Positions 8,195 through 16,707 of a DNA stretch of 42,924 bases are shown piece by piece. The position numbers and the translations under genes were made by a program. Where the stretch lies: assembly GCA_036374175.1 (NCBI GenBank), contig DASUUH010000028.1, positions 1 through 42,924 on the forward strand, in the 5' to 3' direction. The notes under the pieces are model-generated. The model had not been told where the DNA came from. It searched no databases and worked only from the letters and a program-made list of their open reading frames with translations. The stretch is from JASLBX01 sp036374175 (GTDB lineage Bacteria > Actinomycetota > Actinomycetes > Jiangellales > Jiangellaceae). Numbering within the stretch: position 1 is the first letter of the stretch; each line of letters opens with the position of its first letter.

Positions 8195-9091
8195 ATGAGG
8201 ACTGCTGCGGACACCACCGTCGAAGAGTCGGCCGTCCGGCTGACCCTCTCGCCGTCGCGTGCGTCGGATTTCATGACCTGTCCTCTCCTGTATCGCTTCC
8301 GGACGATCGACCGGCTGCCCGAGCGGCCGAGCCCGGAGGCCACCCGCGGCACCGTCGTGCACGCCGTGCTGGAGCGGCTGTACGACCTGCCCCCGGCCGA
8401 GCGCACGCCTGAGCAGGCGGTTGCCCTGCTATACCCGCAATGGGAAGAGTTACTTTCGGTCGAGCCCGATGTCGCCTCCCTGTTCGAGAACGACACCGAC
8501 GGCTCGGCGCTGGGTGGCTGGCTGGCCAGCGCCGAGATTCTGATCCGGCGGTACTTTTCGCTCGAAGATCCGACCTGTCTCGAGCCGGCCGAGCGTGAGT
8601 TGTACGTCGAGACCACCCTCGAGTCCGGGTTGTGCCTGCGCGGCTACGTCGATCGCCTCGACCGAGCGCCGGGCACCGGAGCATTGCGTGTCGTCGACTA
8701 CAAGACCGGCAACGCTCCCCGCGAGGGTTTCGAGCAGCGGGCGATGTTCCAGATGCGGTTTTACGCGCTGGTGCTGTGGCGGCTGCACGGCGAAGTGCCC
8801 AAACTGCTGCAGCTGATCTATCTCGGCAGCGGCGAGATCTTGCGGTACGAGCCGGACGAGGCCGACCTGCGCGCCACCGAACGCAAACTCGCCGCCCTGT
8901 GGCGGGCCATCGAGCGGGCCATCGAGTCCGGCGATTGGCGGCCGAACCCGACGCGGATGTGCGACTGGTGCGACCACAAGGCCCTGTGCCCGGCCTACGG
9001 GGGCACGCCGCCGCCACTGCCAGAGAACGCCGGGCCCGGCAACGGCACCGACGAAGCACCCTCACCTCGGATGTCGCCGGTCGACGCGTAG
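8195..9091 (+). CDS. RecB-like PD-(D/E)XK nuclease with putative Fe-S cysteines
   Basis: A RecB-family nuclease domain protein of 298 residues without any helicase part. The nuclease core shows LTLSPSRASDFMTCPLLYRF near the N-terminus. Then come RGTVVHAVLERLY, GYVDRLD (Asp153) and VVDYKTG with Asp168 and Lys170 as catalytic residues. Cys29 together with Cys256, Cys259 and Cys265 has the spacing of the [4Fe-4S] cluster seen in AddB-, Dna2- and Cas4-type nucleases. The ATG at 8195 is preferred over an earlier in-frame one at 8156, because the conserved domain begins soon after it and a -10 box precedes it. A DNA repair role is likely but the partner is unknown. Confidence 0.85.
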   Translation: MRTAADTTVEESAVRLTLSPSRASDFMTCPLLYRFRTIDRLPERPSPEATRGTVVHAVLERLYDLPPAERTPEQAVALLYPQWEELLSVEPDVASLFENDTDGSALGGWLASAEILIRRYFSLEDPTCLEPAERELYVETTLESGLCLRGYVDRLDRAPGTGALRVVDYKTGNAPREGFEQRAMFQMRFYALVLWRLHGEVPKLLQLIYLGSGEILRYEPDEADLRATERKLAALWRAIERAIESGDWRPNPTRMCDWCDHKALCPAYGGTPPPLPENAGPGNGTDEAPSPRMSPVDA

Positions 9092-9117
9092 GCTGCCGCA
9101 ACCCGGCGGTCGCCGCC

Positions 9118-9123
9118 TAGCCT
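9118..9123 (+). promoter_or_regulatory. Candidate -10 box of a leaderless promoter for the histidine kinase
   Basis: TAGCCT stands 6 bases before the GTG at 9130. No ribosome-binding site is present in between, consistent with a leaderless transcript starting at the GTG. No clear -35 element is seen. Confidence 0.4.
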
Positions 9124-9129
9124 GGGGTC

Positions 9130-10338
9130 GTGCACATCCGGGGGTACCGTCAGCAACGCCGGTCGTGGGACTTCGATATCGCGCTTGCGGTGGCGCTGCT
9201 CATCTCTGGCATCGTCCTGCTCTTCACCTACCGGCCGGACGACGGCATCGACTACTCCGAACCTGACGCGTTAGGTGTGCTGCTGGTCGTCGGCTGGGCG
9301 GTGCCGCTTGTGTTCCGCCGGGTCGCCCCGCTGCCGGTAGCGCTCGTGCTCGCGGCTCTCAACCTGCCGTTCCTCTACCGCGATTACTCCGCACCGACCG
9401 CCGCGGTGGTTGCGTTGATCGCCGTATACAGCCTCGGCGCCTATGCGAAGTTCGTCCGCGGCTTGATCGGGCTTGCGGCGCTGTACGGCACCACGGTGCT
9501 CTATCTTGTGACCGCCGCCGACCGGTACCCCGACGCGGAAGGGGTCGGAGCGATCGGCGTCGCCTTCGTCACTCTCGGCTTTTTCGGCGCATGGGCGATC
9601 GGGCACTCTGTGCGCGCCCCGCGAATCCACGCGCGCGAACAACAGCAGCGGGCCGATCAACTCGAGCGCACCCGTGAAGCGGAAGTGCGCGCGGCGCTGG
9701 CCGAGCAGCGCGGGCAGATCGCCCGCGAACTGCACGACGTGGTGGCACACCATGTCTCGGTCATGACCGTGCAGGCCGCCGGCGCGGGCCGGACGCTGGA
9801 CCGCGATCCTGACCGCACCAAGGAGGCGCTCGCCGCTATCGAGGCCACCGGCCGCTCGGCACTGGCCGAAATGCGACGCATCGTCGGTGTATTGCGGGGT
9901 CCGGCCACGGTGGACGGTGATGTCAACCCAAGGCGCGGCCCGCAGCCTGGACTGGCCGAACTGCCAGAGCTCGTCGAGCAGCTCAGCATCGCCGGGCTGA
10001 AGGTGACGGTCAGCGTCGAGGGGCACCAGCGTCCGCTGCCACTGGGTATCGATCTGACGGCCTACCGGATCGTCCAGGAGGCCCTCACCAACACGCTCAA
10101 ACACGCCGGTACGGATTACGCCGACGTGCTGGTGCGCTACGCTCCGGCCAAGCTGGAAGTCCGCGTGATCGACAGTGGCGCCGGGCGACGGGTCCCGTCG
10201 CCGGCTGAGCCACCCGGCCACGGCCTACTCGGTATGCGTGAGCGCATTGCGTTGTACGGCGGGGAACTTTCGGCCGGTAACCGCCCGGGCGGCGGCTTTG
10301 AACTTGACGCGCGGATCCCGCTCCGCGACGACGCATAG
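9130..10338 (+). CDS. NarL-type sensor histidine kinase
   Basis: A membrane sensor kinase of 402 residues, partner of the response regulator that follows 11 bp later. The first 160 residues hold about five or six hydrophobic segments with little extracellular sequence. A short coiled coil leads into the HisKA_3 dimerisation domain with RELHDVVAHHVS, where His202 is the expected phosphorylation site. A GHKL ATPase domain follows (AYRIVQEALTNTLKHA, then DSGAG and GHGLLGMRERIALYGG). The signal cannot be inferred. The start is a GTG placed just after a -10-like box. Confidence 0.92.
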   Translation: MHIRGYRQQRRSWDFDIALAVALLISGIVLLFTYRPDDGIDYSEPDALGVLLVVGWAVPLVFRRVAPLPVALVLAALNLPFLYRDYSAPTAAVVALIAVYSLGAYAKFVRGLIGLAALYGTTVLYLVTAADRYPDAEGVGAIGVAFVTLGFFGAWAIGHSVRAPRIHAREQQQRADQLERTREAEVRAALAEQRGQIARELHDVVAHHVSVMTVQAAGAGRTLDRDPDRTKEALAAIEATGRSALAEMRRIVGVLRGPATVDGDVNPRRGPQPGLAELPELVEQLSIAGLKVTVSVEGHQRPLPLGIDLTAYRIVQEALTNTLKHAGTDYADVLVRYAPAKLEVRVIDSGAGRRVPSPAEPPGHGLLGMRERIALYGGELSAGNRPGGGFELDARIPLRDDA

Positions 10339-10349
10339 GGTGGCTTGCG

Positions 10350-11030
10350 ATGGAAACTCCGATTCGGGTGCTGCTCGTCGACGACCAGCCACTGCTGCGT
10401 ACCGGGTTCCGGATGATCCTCGACGGTGAGCCGGACATCGCGGTCGTGGGCGAGAGTAGCGACGGCGAAGCGGCCGTGGCCGACACCCGTGCACTGCAGC
10501 CGGACGTCGTCGTGATGGATATCCGAATGCCCCGGCTCGACGGGGTGCAGGCGACCAGGTCGATCACCGGGGCGGCCCGCGACAACACTCCCCGGGTGCT
10601 GGTGCTCACCACCTTCGACCTCGACGAGTACATCGTCGAGGCGTTGCGGGCAGGCGCCAGCGGATTTCTCCTCAAAGACGCTCCCGCCGACGATCTCGTG
10701 GCCGCCATCAGGACGGTGGCCCGGGGCGATGCCGTCGTCGCACCGAGCGTGACCCGCCGGCTGCTCGACATGTTCGCCCAACACGTCCCGTCCGCCGACC
10801 AGCGTGCCGAGTCCGCTGCGCTCGAACTGCTCACCGAACGTGAGCGTGAAGTGCTCACCCTGGTGGCCCGCGGCCTGTCGAACGCCGAGATCGCCGCCGA
10901 GCTGGTGGTATCTGAGACGACCGTCAAGACCCATGTCGGCAACGTGCTGACCAAGCTCGGCGTGCGCGACCGGGTACAGGCCGCCGTGTACGCCTACGAA
11001 AGCGGCCTGGTGCAGCCCCGGGTACGGTGA
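10350..11030 (+). CDS. NarL/LuxR-family response regulator
   Basis: A two-domain DNA-binding regulator of 226 residues. The receiver domain starts with the acidic pair in VLLVDDQPLL and carries the phospho-acceptor Asp57 in DVVVMDIRMP. The Thr and Lys switch residues are in VLTTFD and FLLKD. The C-terminal LuxR helix-turn-helix (LTEREREVLTLVARGLSNAE onward, then ETTVKTHVGNVLTKLGVRDR) is intact. It is cotranscribed with the kinase just upstream and followed by a strong hairpin. Targets are unknown. Confidence 0.94.
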   Translation: METPIRVLLVDDQPLLRTGFRMILDGEPDIAVVGESSDGEAAVADTRALQPDVVVMDIRMPRLDGVQATRSITGAARDNTPRVLVLTTFDLDEYIVEALRAGASGFLLKDAPADDLVAAIRTVARGDAVVAPSVTRRLLDMFAQHVPSADQRAESAALELLTEREREVLTLVARGLSNAEIAAELVVSETTVKTHVGNVLTKLGVRDRVQAAVYAYESGLVQPRVR

Positions 11031-11046
11031 CGCCTCGTCGATCTTG

Positions 11047-11081
11047 CGACAACCCACACCGTCCCGCCGTGTGGATTGTCG
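11047..11081. terminator. Bidirectional terminator hairpin
   Basis: A 13-bp stem with one imperfect pair (CGACAACCCACAC against GTGTGGATTGTCG) and a 9-base loop lies between two convergent genes, the response regulator and the FAD monooxygenase. Its position fits termination for both. There is no strong T-run, as is common in high-GC genomes. Confidence 0.6.
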
Positions 11082-11107
11082 AGCGATAGGGACGATCCCT
11101 CGTCGGA

Positions 11108-12139
11108 TCAACCGGCCAGCCGGTCGACGATCGCACCGTACACCCGGGGCAAGCGGCGGGCCAGCGGCACGATTCCGGTGCGGATCGCCGGACGGCCCCC
11201 GGCGGCGAGCAGCGCCGTCGTCAGCAGCCGGTAATCGCGGGTGATGCGCCGCCAGTCGGCCTCATACGGGGACGCGTTACCGGCCGCGACTGCCCGGACG
11301 GCCGCTCGAGCCCCCGCCAGGCCCAGCCGGATGCCCTCGCCGGTGAGCGCGTCGACGTACCCTGCCGCGTCACCAACCAGCAGCACCCGGCCACAGACCC
11401 GCCGGGCCGTCCGTTGCCGCAGTGGTCCGGCGCCACGCAGAGCCGAGACCGGCTCGGCACCGGCCAGCCGGCGGCCGACGGCGGTTGCGTCGAGAGTGGC
11501 GGCGTAGTCCAGGCTCGGCCGGCCCAGGACGGCGACACCGACCAACTCGCGGCTCACCGGAGTGACGTAGACCTCGGCAGCGGGTGTCCAATGAACTTCC
11601 ACGAACTCGCTCCACGGCTCCACCCTGAAGTGTTTGCGCAGACCGAACCGCGGGGCGGTACGGACGTCACGGACCAGCCCGAGCTGCTGGCGGATTCGGG
11701 AGTGCAGACCGTCACACGCGAACAGCCACCGGGCCCGCAGACCCGCTGCTGCGACGGACTCGGCGGACTGGGAAATGTCCGTTATGCGGACCGGCGTGAT
11801 GTCAACTCCTGCCTGGCGCGCCCGGTCGGCGAGTGCCCGGTGCAGCACCGTGCGCCGCACGCCCAACCCTGGACCGAGGGCGAACCGGTGGTCGGCGACG
11901 TGGCGATCGGCCACATACCGAATGCCGGCGAACGGATACCCGTCGACGCGTGCCCCCAGCCGATCCAGCGCGGTGACTGCGCCTGGCATGAGCCCCTCGC
12001 CGCAAGCCTTGTCGATCGGGCCGGACCGTGGTTCGCAGACGATCACCGACAGACCGGCCAGCCTGGCCTCGATGGCAGCGGCCAGCCCGACCGGCCCGCC
12101 ACCGGCCACGATCACGTCCGCATCGACCATCGCGGTCAT
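11108..12139 (-). CDS. FAD-dependent monooxygenase (SrsC/UbiH-like)
   Basis: A flavoprotein of 343 residues of the PHBH/geranylgeranyl-reductase-like superfamily. The N-terminal dinucleotide fold shows VIVAGGGPVGLAAAIEA with the glycines at 13-18. The second FAD motif is VLLVGDAAGYVDALTGEGI. It is third in a cassette with a type III PKS and an ICMT-type methyltransferase. The same trio occurs in the alkylresorcinol/alkylquinone srsABC operon of Streptomyces griseus, where SrsC hydroxylates the aromatic ring. By analogy it may oxidise a phenolic lipid to a quinone. An alternative is reduction of an isoprenoid chain, as in geranylgeranyl reductases. It starts 32 bp after the methyltransferase. 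Confidence 0.78.
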   Translation of the reverse strand: MTAMVDADVIVAGGGPVGLAAAIEARLAGLSVIVCEPRSGPIDKACGEGLMPGAVTALDRLGARVDGYPFAGIRYVADRHVADHRFALGPGLGVRRTVLHRALADRARQAGVDITPVRITDISQSAESVAAAGLRARWLFACDGLHSRIRQQLGLVRDVRTAPRFGLRKHFRVEPWSEFVEVHWTPAAEVYVTPVSRELVGVAVLGRPSLDYAATLDATAVGRRLAGAEPVSALRGAGPLRQRTARRVCGRVLLVGDAAGYVDALTGEGIRLGLAGARAAVRAVAAGNASPYEADWRRITRDYRLLTTALLAAGGRPAIRTGIVPLARRLPRVYGAIVDRLAG

Positions 12140-12171
12140 CGTAGGTTCATCCCGCTCGGCGATCAGGTGAC

Positions 12172-12699
12172 TTATCGACGATCAAGTGACCCGACCGTGG
12201 CGAGGGCCCGCTCCTCCACGGGGATCCGCCATCCGAACAGCAGGATCGCGTTCGCGATGCTGAATGCCACCGCCGTCACCCACGCCGTATGCACCAGCGG
12301 CAAGGCCGCCACTTCAACAACCACGGCCACGTAGTTGGGATGCCGCAGCCACCGGTACGGCCCACTCGTCACCAGCGGAAGGCCAGGCACCACGATCACG
12401 CGGGTGTTCCACTGCTTGCCCAGGGTCGTCACGCACCACCACCGCAGCGCCTGCGCCGCCAGCACAAGGATCACCATCGGCCAGCCCAGCCACGGCAGAA
12501 ACGGCCGGTCGGCGAGCACCGCCTCAGCGACACAGGACACAAGCAGCGCCGTATGCATGACCGCCATCACGGGATAATGCGCCCGCCCGTGCTCGACGCC
12601 GCCCCGGGCGAAGGCCCAGTCCGCGTTCCGTTTGGCCACGACGAGTTCGACGATCCGCTCCCCCGCCACCGCAGCCACGAGCAGGATGTACGCGATCAC
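12172..12699 (-). CDS. ICMT-family membrane methyltransferase (SrsB-like)
   Basis: A small integral membrane protein of 175 residues with about four or five hydrophobic segments. The C-terminal part carries LVTSGPYRWLRHPNYVAVVVE, the isoprenylcysteine carboxyl methyltransferase/PEMT signature for binding S-adenosylmethionine. Its GTG start overlaps the stop of the type III PKS by 4 bases, so the two are translationally coupled. In srsABC-type cassettes the equivalent SrsB methylates a phenolic hydroxyl of the alkylresorcinol. The same role is inferred here from position rather than from specific residues. Confidence 0.82.
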   Translation of the reverse strand: MIAYILLVAAVAGERIVELVVAKRNADWAFARGGVEHGRAHYPVMAVMHTALLVSCVAEAVLADRPFLPWLGWPMVILVLAAQALRWWCVTTLGKQWNTRVIVVPGLPLVTSGPYRWLRHPNYVAVVVEVAALPLVHTAWVTAVAFSIANAILLFGWRIPVEERALATVGSLDRR

Positions 12700-13763
12700 T
12701 CAGGCCACCTCAACAGGACGAGCTCGGAACAGAAACCCGGGCCCATCGCCAGCATCAGGCCGGGTGAGCCGGGCGGTGGAGGGTGCGCCAACGTCCAGCG
12801 CAGCACGTGCAGGACCGATGCCGACGACAGGTTGCCGACAGTGGCCAGCGACCGGCGCGCCGCACTCAGCTCGCCATCGGCAAGGCCGAGTGCGCTGCCC
12901 ATCGCGTCCATGACCTTCGGCCCGCCGGGATGGGCCACCCAGGACGTGATGTCGTCAATTTCCAACCCGTGCTCGTCGAGAAACGTGGCGACGTCCTCCC
13001 CCAGGTACTTTTCGACGACGTCGGCCACACTCGCCGCCAGCACGATCCGAAAGCCGCTGCCGCCCACGTCCCATCCCATGACACGTTCGGTGTCCGGGTA
13101 CAGCCGGCTGCGGGTGGACACCACTTCAGGGCCGTGCAGGCCCAGCTCCCGGGCTCGGGCCTCGCCGGCCAGCACGACGGCACTGACCCCGTCGCCGAAC
13201 AGTGCGCTCGCTACCAGGTTCGCGATCGATTCGTCGTTGCGCTGGACGGTCAGCGAACACGCCTCCGCGGCGAGCAGCACGGCGATCCCGTCACCGTCAC
13301 CGGCCAGCATGTCGTGCAGCCGCGCCAGTCCCGCTGCGCCGGCGACACAGCCGAGTCCGAAAACCGGCACTCGGCGCACGTCTGGCCGCAATCCCAAGGC
13401 CGCGACGAGCCGCGCGTCGACCGACGGGGCGCCGATTCCGGTGACCGACACCGTCATCAGCACGTCGACATCAGCCGGTTCCAGCCCGGCCCCCGCCAAC
13501 GCTTCCCGGGTGGCCTCGGCACCGAACTCCACCGCGAACCGCAGATAAGCGTCATTCGCCGCACCGAAGTCCGGCAAAGTGGCGTATTCGTCCAGGGGCA
13601 GCACCAGGTGGCGGGTCTCGACCCCGCTTGCCGCGTGAAACCGCTCCAGCAACTCACGCCGCTGACCGCGAAGATTCAGCATGTCAGCGACTGCTCGCGT
13701 GATCTCCGCCTGCTCGTATCGATGCGGCGGTAGAGCAGTGGCCGCGGCGATGACCTGGGTCAC
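12696..13763 (-). CDS. Type III polyketide synthase (SrsA-like)
   Basis: A chalcone-synthase-fold homodimeric enzyme of 355 residues that extends an acyl-CoA starter with malonyl-type units and cyclises the product. The catalytic triad is complete: Cys139 in VFGLGCVAGAAG, His278 in SWVAHPGG and Asn311 in VGNLSSAS. The GFGPG-like loop near the end reads AMGPGFCSEL. Its membrane methyltransferase and FAD monooxygenase partners suggest an alkylresorcinol, alkylpyrone or similar phenolic lipid. The product cannot be fixed from sequence. The GTG start lies 35 bp from the divergent tldD. Confidence 0.92.
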   Translation of the reverse strand: MTQVIAAATALPPHRYEQAEITRAVADMLNLRGQRRELLERFHAASGVETRHLVLPLDEYATLPDFGAANDAYLRFAVEFGAEATREALAGAGLEPADVDVLMTVSVTGIGAPSVDARLVAALGLRPDVRRVPVFGLGCVAGAAGLARLHDMLAGDGDGIAVLLAAEACSLTVQRNDESIANLVASALFGDGVSAVVLAGEARARELGLHGPEVVSTRSRLYPDTERVMGWDVGGSGFRIVLAASVADVVEKYLGEDVATFLDEHGLEIDDITSWVAHPGGPKVMDAMGSALGLADGELSAARRSLATVGNLSSASVLHVLRWTLAHPPPPGSPGLMLAMGPGFCSELVLLRWPE

Positions 13764-13784
13764 CCTGCCATCGTGACAGACAGT

Positions 13785-13790
13785 TAGGCT
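13785..13790 (+). promoter_or_regulatory. Candidate -10 box for leaderless tldD, in a 35-bp divergent gap
   Basis: TAGGCT ends 8 bases before the GTG of tldD. The whole space between the divergent type III PKS and tldD genes is only 35 bp, so the PKS promoter must overlap this site or lie within tldD. No clear -35 is seen. Confidence 0.4.
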
Positions 13791-13798
13791 CGACGGCT

Positions 13799-15325
13799 GT
13801 GGTCGAGCACATAGATCCTGACTTCCTCGTGCTGCCGATGCGTGCGCTTGCCGACGCCGCGCTCCAGCGGGCGCGCGAGCTGGGAGTCGACCGGGCCGAG
13901 TTCCGATTAGAGCGCATCCGCAGCCAGGGGCTCTCGCTCCGCGACGGGAGCGTCGATGGCAGCCACGACGGGGAGGACGTGGGCTTCTCGGTCCGCGTCG
14001 TCAGGGACGGGACGTGGGGCTTCGCCGCCGCCGTCGATCTCACACCCGACGAGGCGGCCCGGACGGCCGAACAGGCCGTCGAGGTGGCCAAAGTTGCCAG
14101 AGCGATGAGCTCCGAGCGGGTCGAGTTGGCCCCCGAACCGGTGTACGACGATGTCACCTGGGTCTCCGCGTACGACGTCAACCCGTTCGAAGTGCCGGAC
14201 GGCGAGAAGCTCGCCCTGATGATCGACTACTCGCGACGGGTGCTCGATCGCTCCGGCATCGACCATGTCACAGCGACGCTCAGCCAGGTGATCGAAGGAA
14301 AGTTCTACGCCGATACAGCCGGCACGATGACGACTCAGCAGCGAGTTCGCATCCACCCGCAAATCGAGGCGCTGGCCCTGGACGCCGACTCGGGCCGGTT
14401 CGAGACGATGCGCACACTTGCCGCACCCGCCGGCCGGGGTTGGGAGTACGCCACCGGCGCCGACGGCCTCGTCGACTGGGCGGAGGAGCTGGACCAGCTG
14501 CCTGAGCTGCTCGCGGAGAAGCTGGCCGCACCCAGTGTCGAGCCCGGCACGTACGACCTGGTGATCGACCCCACGAACCTGTGGTTGACCATCCACGAGT
14601 CGATCGGCCACGCCACCGAACTCGACCGAGCGCTGGGGTACGAGGCCAACTACGCCGGTACGTCGTTCGCGACGATCGACAAGCTGGGATCGCTGCAGTA
14701 CGGGACGCCCGCCATGCATGTTACGGGCGACCGGACGACTCCGCACGGGCTGTCCACCATCGGCTACGACGACGAAGGCGTGCAGGCCCAGCAGTGGGAC
14801 ATCGTGCGCGACGGAGTCCTGGTCGGCTACCAGCTTGACCGGCGGATGGCCGCGATGATGGCCGGCACCCTGGGCGTCAAGCGATCCAACGGCTGCGCGT
14901 TCGCCGACTCCGCCGGTCATGTTCCCGTGCAGCGGATGGCCAACGTGTCGCTGCAACCGGCGCCTGCCGGCCCGTCCACGGCTGAGTTGATCAGCCGGGT
15001 GCAGCACGGAATCTACATCGTCGGCGACAAGTCCTGGTCGATCGACCAGCAGCGCCACAACTTCCAGTTCACCGGGCAGCGGTTCTACCGGATCGTCGAC
15101 GGTCAGCTCGCCGGACAACTCAACGATGTTGCCTACCAGTCGACGACGACCGAGTTCTGGGGCTCACTCGAGGCGGTCGGCGGCCCGCAGACCTACGTGC
15201 TCGGCGGCGCGTTCAACTGCGGCAAGGCGCAGCCCGGACAGGTCGCGCCGGTATCCCATGGCTGCCCGTCAGCTCTGTTCCGGGGCGTCCGGATCCTCAA
15301 CACCGCGCAGGAGGCAGCTCAGTGA
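13799..15325 (+). CDS. tldD: TldD-family metalloprotease
   Basis: TldD and TldE form a heterodimeric zinc protease that degrades unfolded peptides and matures some ribosomal peptides such as microcin B17. This 508-residue protein carries the catalytic HExxxH motif, HESIGH at 266-271, in TIHESIGHATELDRALG. That identifies it as the active subunit. The start is a GTG eight bases after a -10-like box. Its stop overlaps the tldE start by 4 bases. No RiPP precursor was recognised next to it, so a housekeeping peptide-clearing role is the default view. Confidence 0.93.
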   Translation: MVEHIDPDFLVLPMRALADAALQRARELGVDRAEFRLERIRSQGLSLRDGSVDGSHDGEDVGFSVRVVRDGTWGFAAAVDLTPDEAARTAEQAVEVAKVARAMSSERVELAPEPVYDDVTWVSAYDVNPFEVPDGEKLALMIDYSRRVLDRSGIDHVTATLSQVIEGKFYADTAGTMTTQQRVRIHPQIEALALDADSGRFETMRTLAAPAGRGWEYATGADGLVDWAEELDQLPELLAEKLAAPSVEPGTYDLVIDPTNLWLTIHESIGHATELDRALGYEANYAGTSFATIDKLGSLQYGTPAMHVTGDRTTPHGLSTIGYDDEGVQAQQWDIVRDGVLVGYQLDRRMAAMMAGTLGVKRSNGCAFADSAGHVPVQRMANVSLQPAPAGPSTAELISRVQHGIYIVGDKSWSIDQQRHNFQFTGQRFYRIVDGQLAGQLNDVAYQSTTTEFWGSLEAVGGPQTYVLGGAFNCGKAQPGQVAPVSHGCPSALFRGVRILNTAQEAAQ

Positions 15326-16707
15326 CCATTACCCCGCAGGAGATCGTCGACCGCTGCCTCGAGCTGGCCAAGAGCGACGGCTGCGTCGTCCTCGTCGACG
15401 AAAGTCACAGCGCCAACCTGCGCTGGGCCAACAACACCCTTACCACCAACGGCATCATGCGGTCGCGGTCGGTCACGGTGATCGCGACGATCGACGGCGG
15501 CGCCGGCACCTCTTCCGGGGTCGTGGCCCGCAGCGCCGTGACGCCCGACACACTTGAACCGCTCGTGCGGGCCGCGGAGCAGGCGGCCCGCGACAACGGG
15601 CCCGCCGCCGACGCCCAGCCCCTCATCTCAGGCGATGCGGCCGCCGACTGGTCCGACGAGCCGGGCGAGACGTCGATGAACGTGTTCGGTCAGATTGCGC
15701 CGGGCCTCGGTGACGCCTTCGGCCGGGCCCGCGCATCCGACCGCGTCTTGTACGGATACGTCGAGCACGACGTCACCTCGACGTACGTCGGCTCGTCGGC
15801 CGGGCTGCGGCTGCGGCACGTCCAACCGACCGGCCACATCGGCATCACCGGAAAGTCCGCCGACTTGACCCGGTCGGCCTGGGTCGGCCAGGCATCACGC
15901 GAGATGACCGACGTGGACGTGGCGAGCCTGGATGCTGAGCTCTCGCGCCGGCTGGGGTGGGCCGAGCGGCGGATCGATCTGCCGGCCGGCCGCTACGACA
16001 CCGTGCTGCCGCCCACCGCGGTCTCGGATCTGATGATCTACGCCTACTGGACGATGAGTGCGCGCGACGCCCATGACGGTCGGACCGTGTTCGCCAAACC
16101 CGGCGATGGCACGCGCGTCGGCGACGTCCTGTCCCGGCACCCGGTCACCTTGTGGTCCGATCCGGCAGAGAAGGGCCTGCAATGCGCCCCGTTCGTCGTC
16201 GCGCACGCGTCCGGTTCGCACCAGAGCGTGTTCGACAACGGGCTGCCCATCTCGCGCACCGAGTGGATCAGCGGCGGGACGCTGACCGCGCTCCAGCAAA
16301 CCCGGCACTCCGCACGGCTGACCGGGTTGGGTACGACACCGGTGGTCGACAACCTGGCCATGAGCGTGGCCGGAGCAACTGGTACGACCGACGAGCTCAT
16401 CGCCGGCGTGGACCGCGGCCTGCTAGTCACCTGCCTGTGGTACATCCGCGAGGTCGACCCGCAGGTGCTTCTCCTGACGGGACTAACCAGGGACGGCGTG
16501 TACCTGGTCGAAAACGGGGAGGTCGTCGCGGCCGTCAACAATTTCCGGTTCAACGAGAGTCCGGTGGCGTTGTTGGACCGGTTCGCCGCGGCCGGTGCGA
16601 CCGAGCCGGCGTTCAGCCGGGAATGGGGCGACTACTTCCCTCGTACCGCCATGCCGGCGCTGCGGGTCCCGGACTTCAACATGTCCTCGGTATCGCAGGC
16701 TGCTTAA
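15322..16707 (+). CDS. tldE: TldE/PmbA-family protein
   Basis: This is the partner subunit of the TldD/E protease, 461 residues. It has the same overall fold as TldD but lacks the HExxxH motif, as TldE proteins do. Recognisable segments include DESHSANLRWANNTLTTNG at the start and a C-terminal block around FRFNESPVALLDR. Its GTG overlaps the tldD stop in a GTGA tetranucleotide, so the two are coupled and probably made in equal amounts. Its TAA stop overlaps that of the convergent DedA gene. Confidence 0.92.
   Translation: MTITPQEIVDRCLELAKSDGCVVLVDESHSANLRWANNTLTTNGIMRSRSVTVIATIDGGAGTSSGVVARSAVTPDTLEPLVRAAEQAARDNGPAADAQPLISGDAAADWSDEPGETSMNVFGQIAPGLGDAFGRARASDRVLYGYVEHDVTSTYVGSSAGLRLRHVQPTGHIGITGKSADLTRSAWVGQASREMTDVDVASLDAELSRRLGWAERRIDLPAGRYDTVLPPTAVSDLMIYAYWTMSARDAHDGRTVFAKPGDGTRVGDVLSRHPVTLWSDPAEKGLQCAPFVVAHASGSHQSVFDNGLPISRTEWISGGTLTALQQTRHSARLTGLGTTPVVDNLAMSVAGATGTTDELIAGVDRGLLVTCLWYIREVDPQVLLLTGLTRDGVYLVENGEVVAAVNNFRFNESPVALLDRFAAAGATEPAFSREWGDYFPRTAMPALRVPDFNMSSVSQAA

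Noticed and set aside
13764..16707. tldD/tldE as maturation genes for a nearby ribosomal peptide
   Set aside because: No short precursor gene, cyclase or transporter is seen nearby. The pair is common as stand-alone housekeeping genes.
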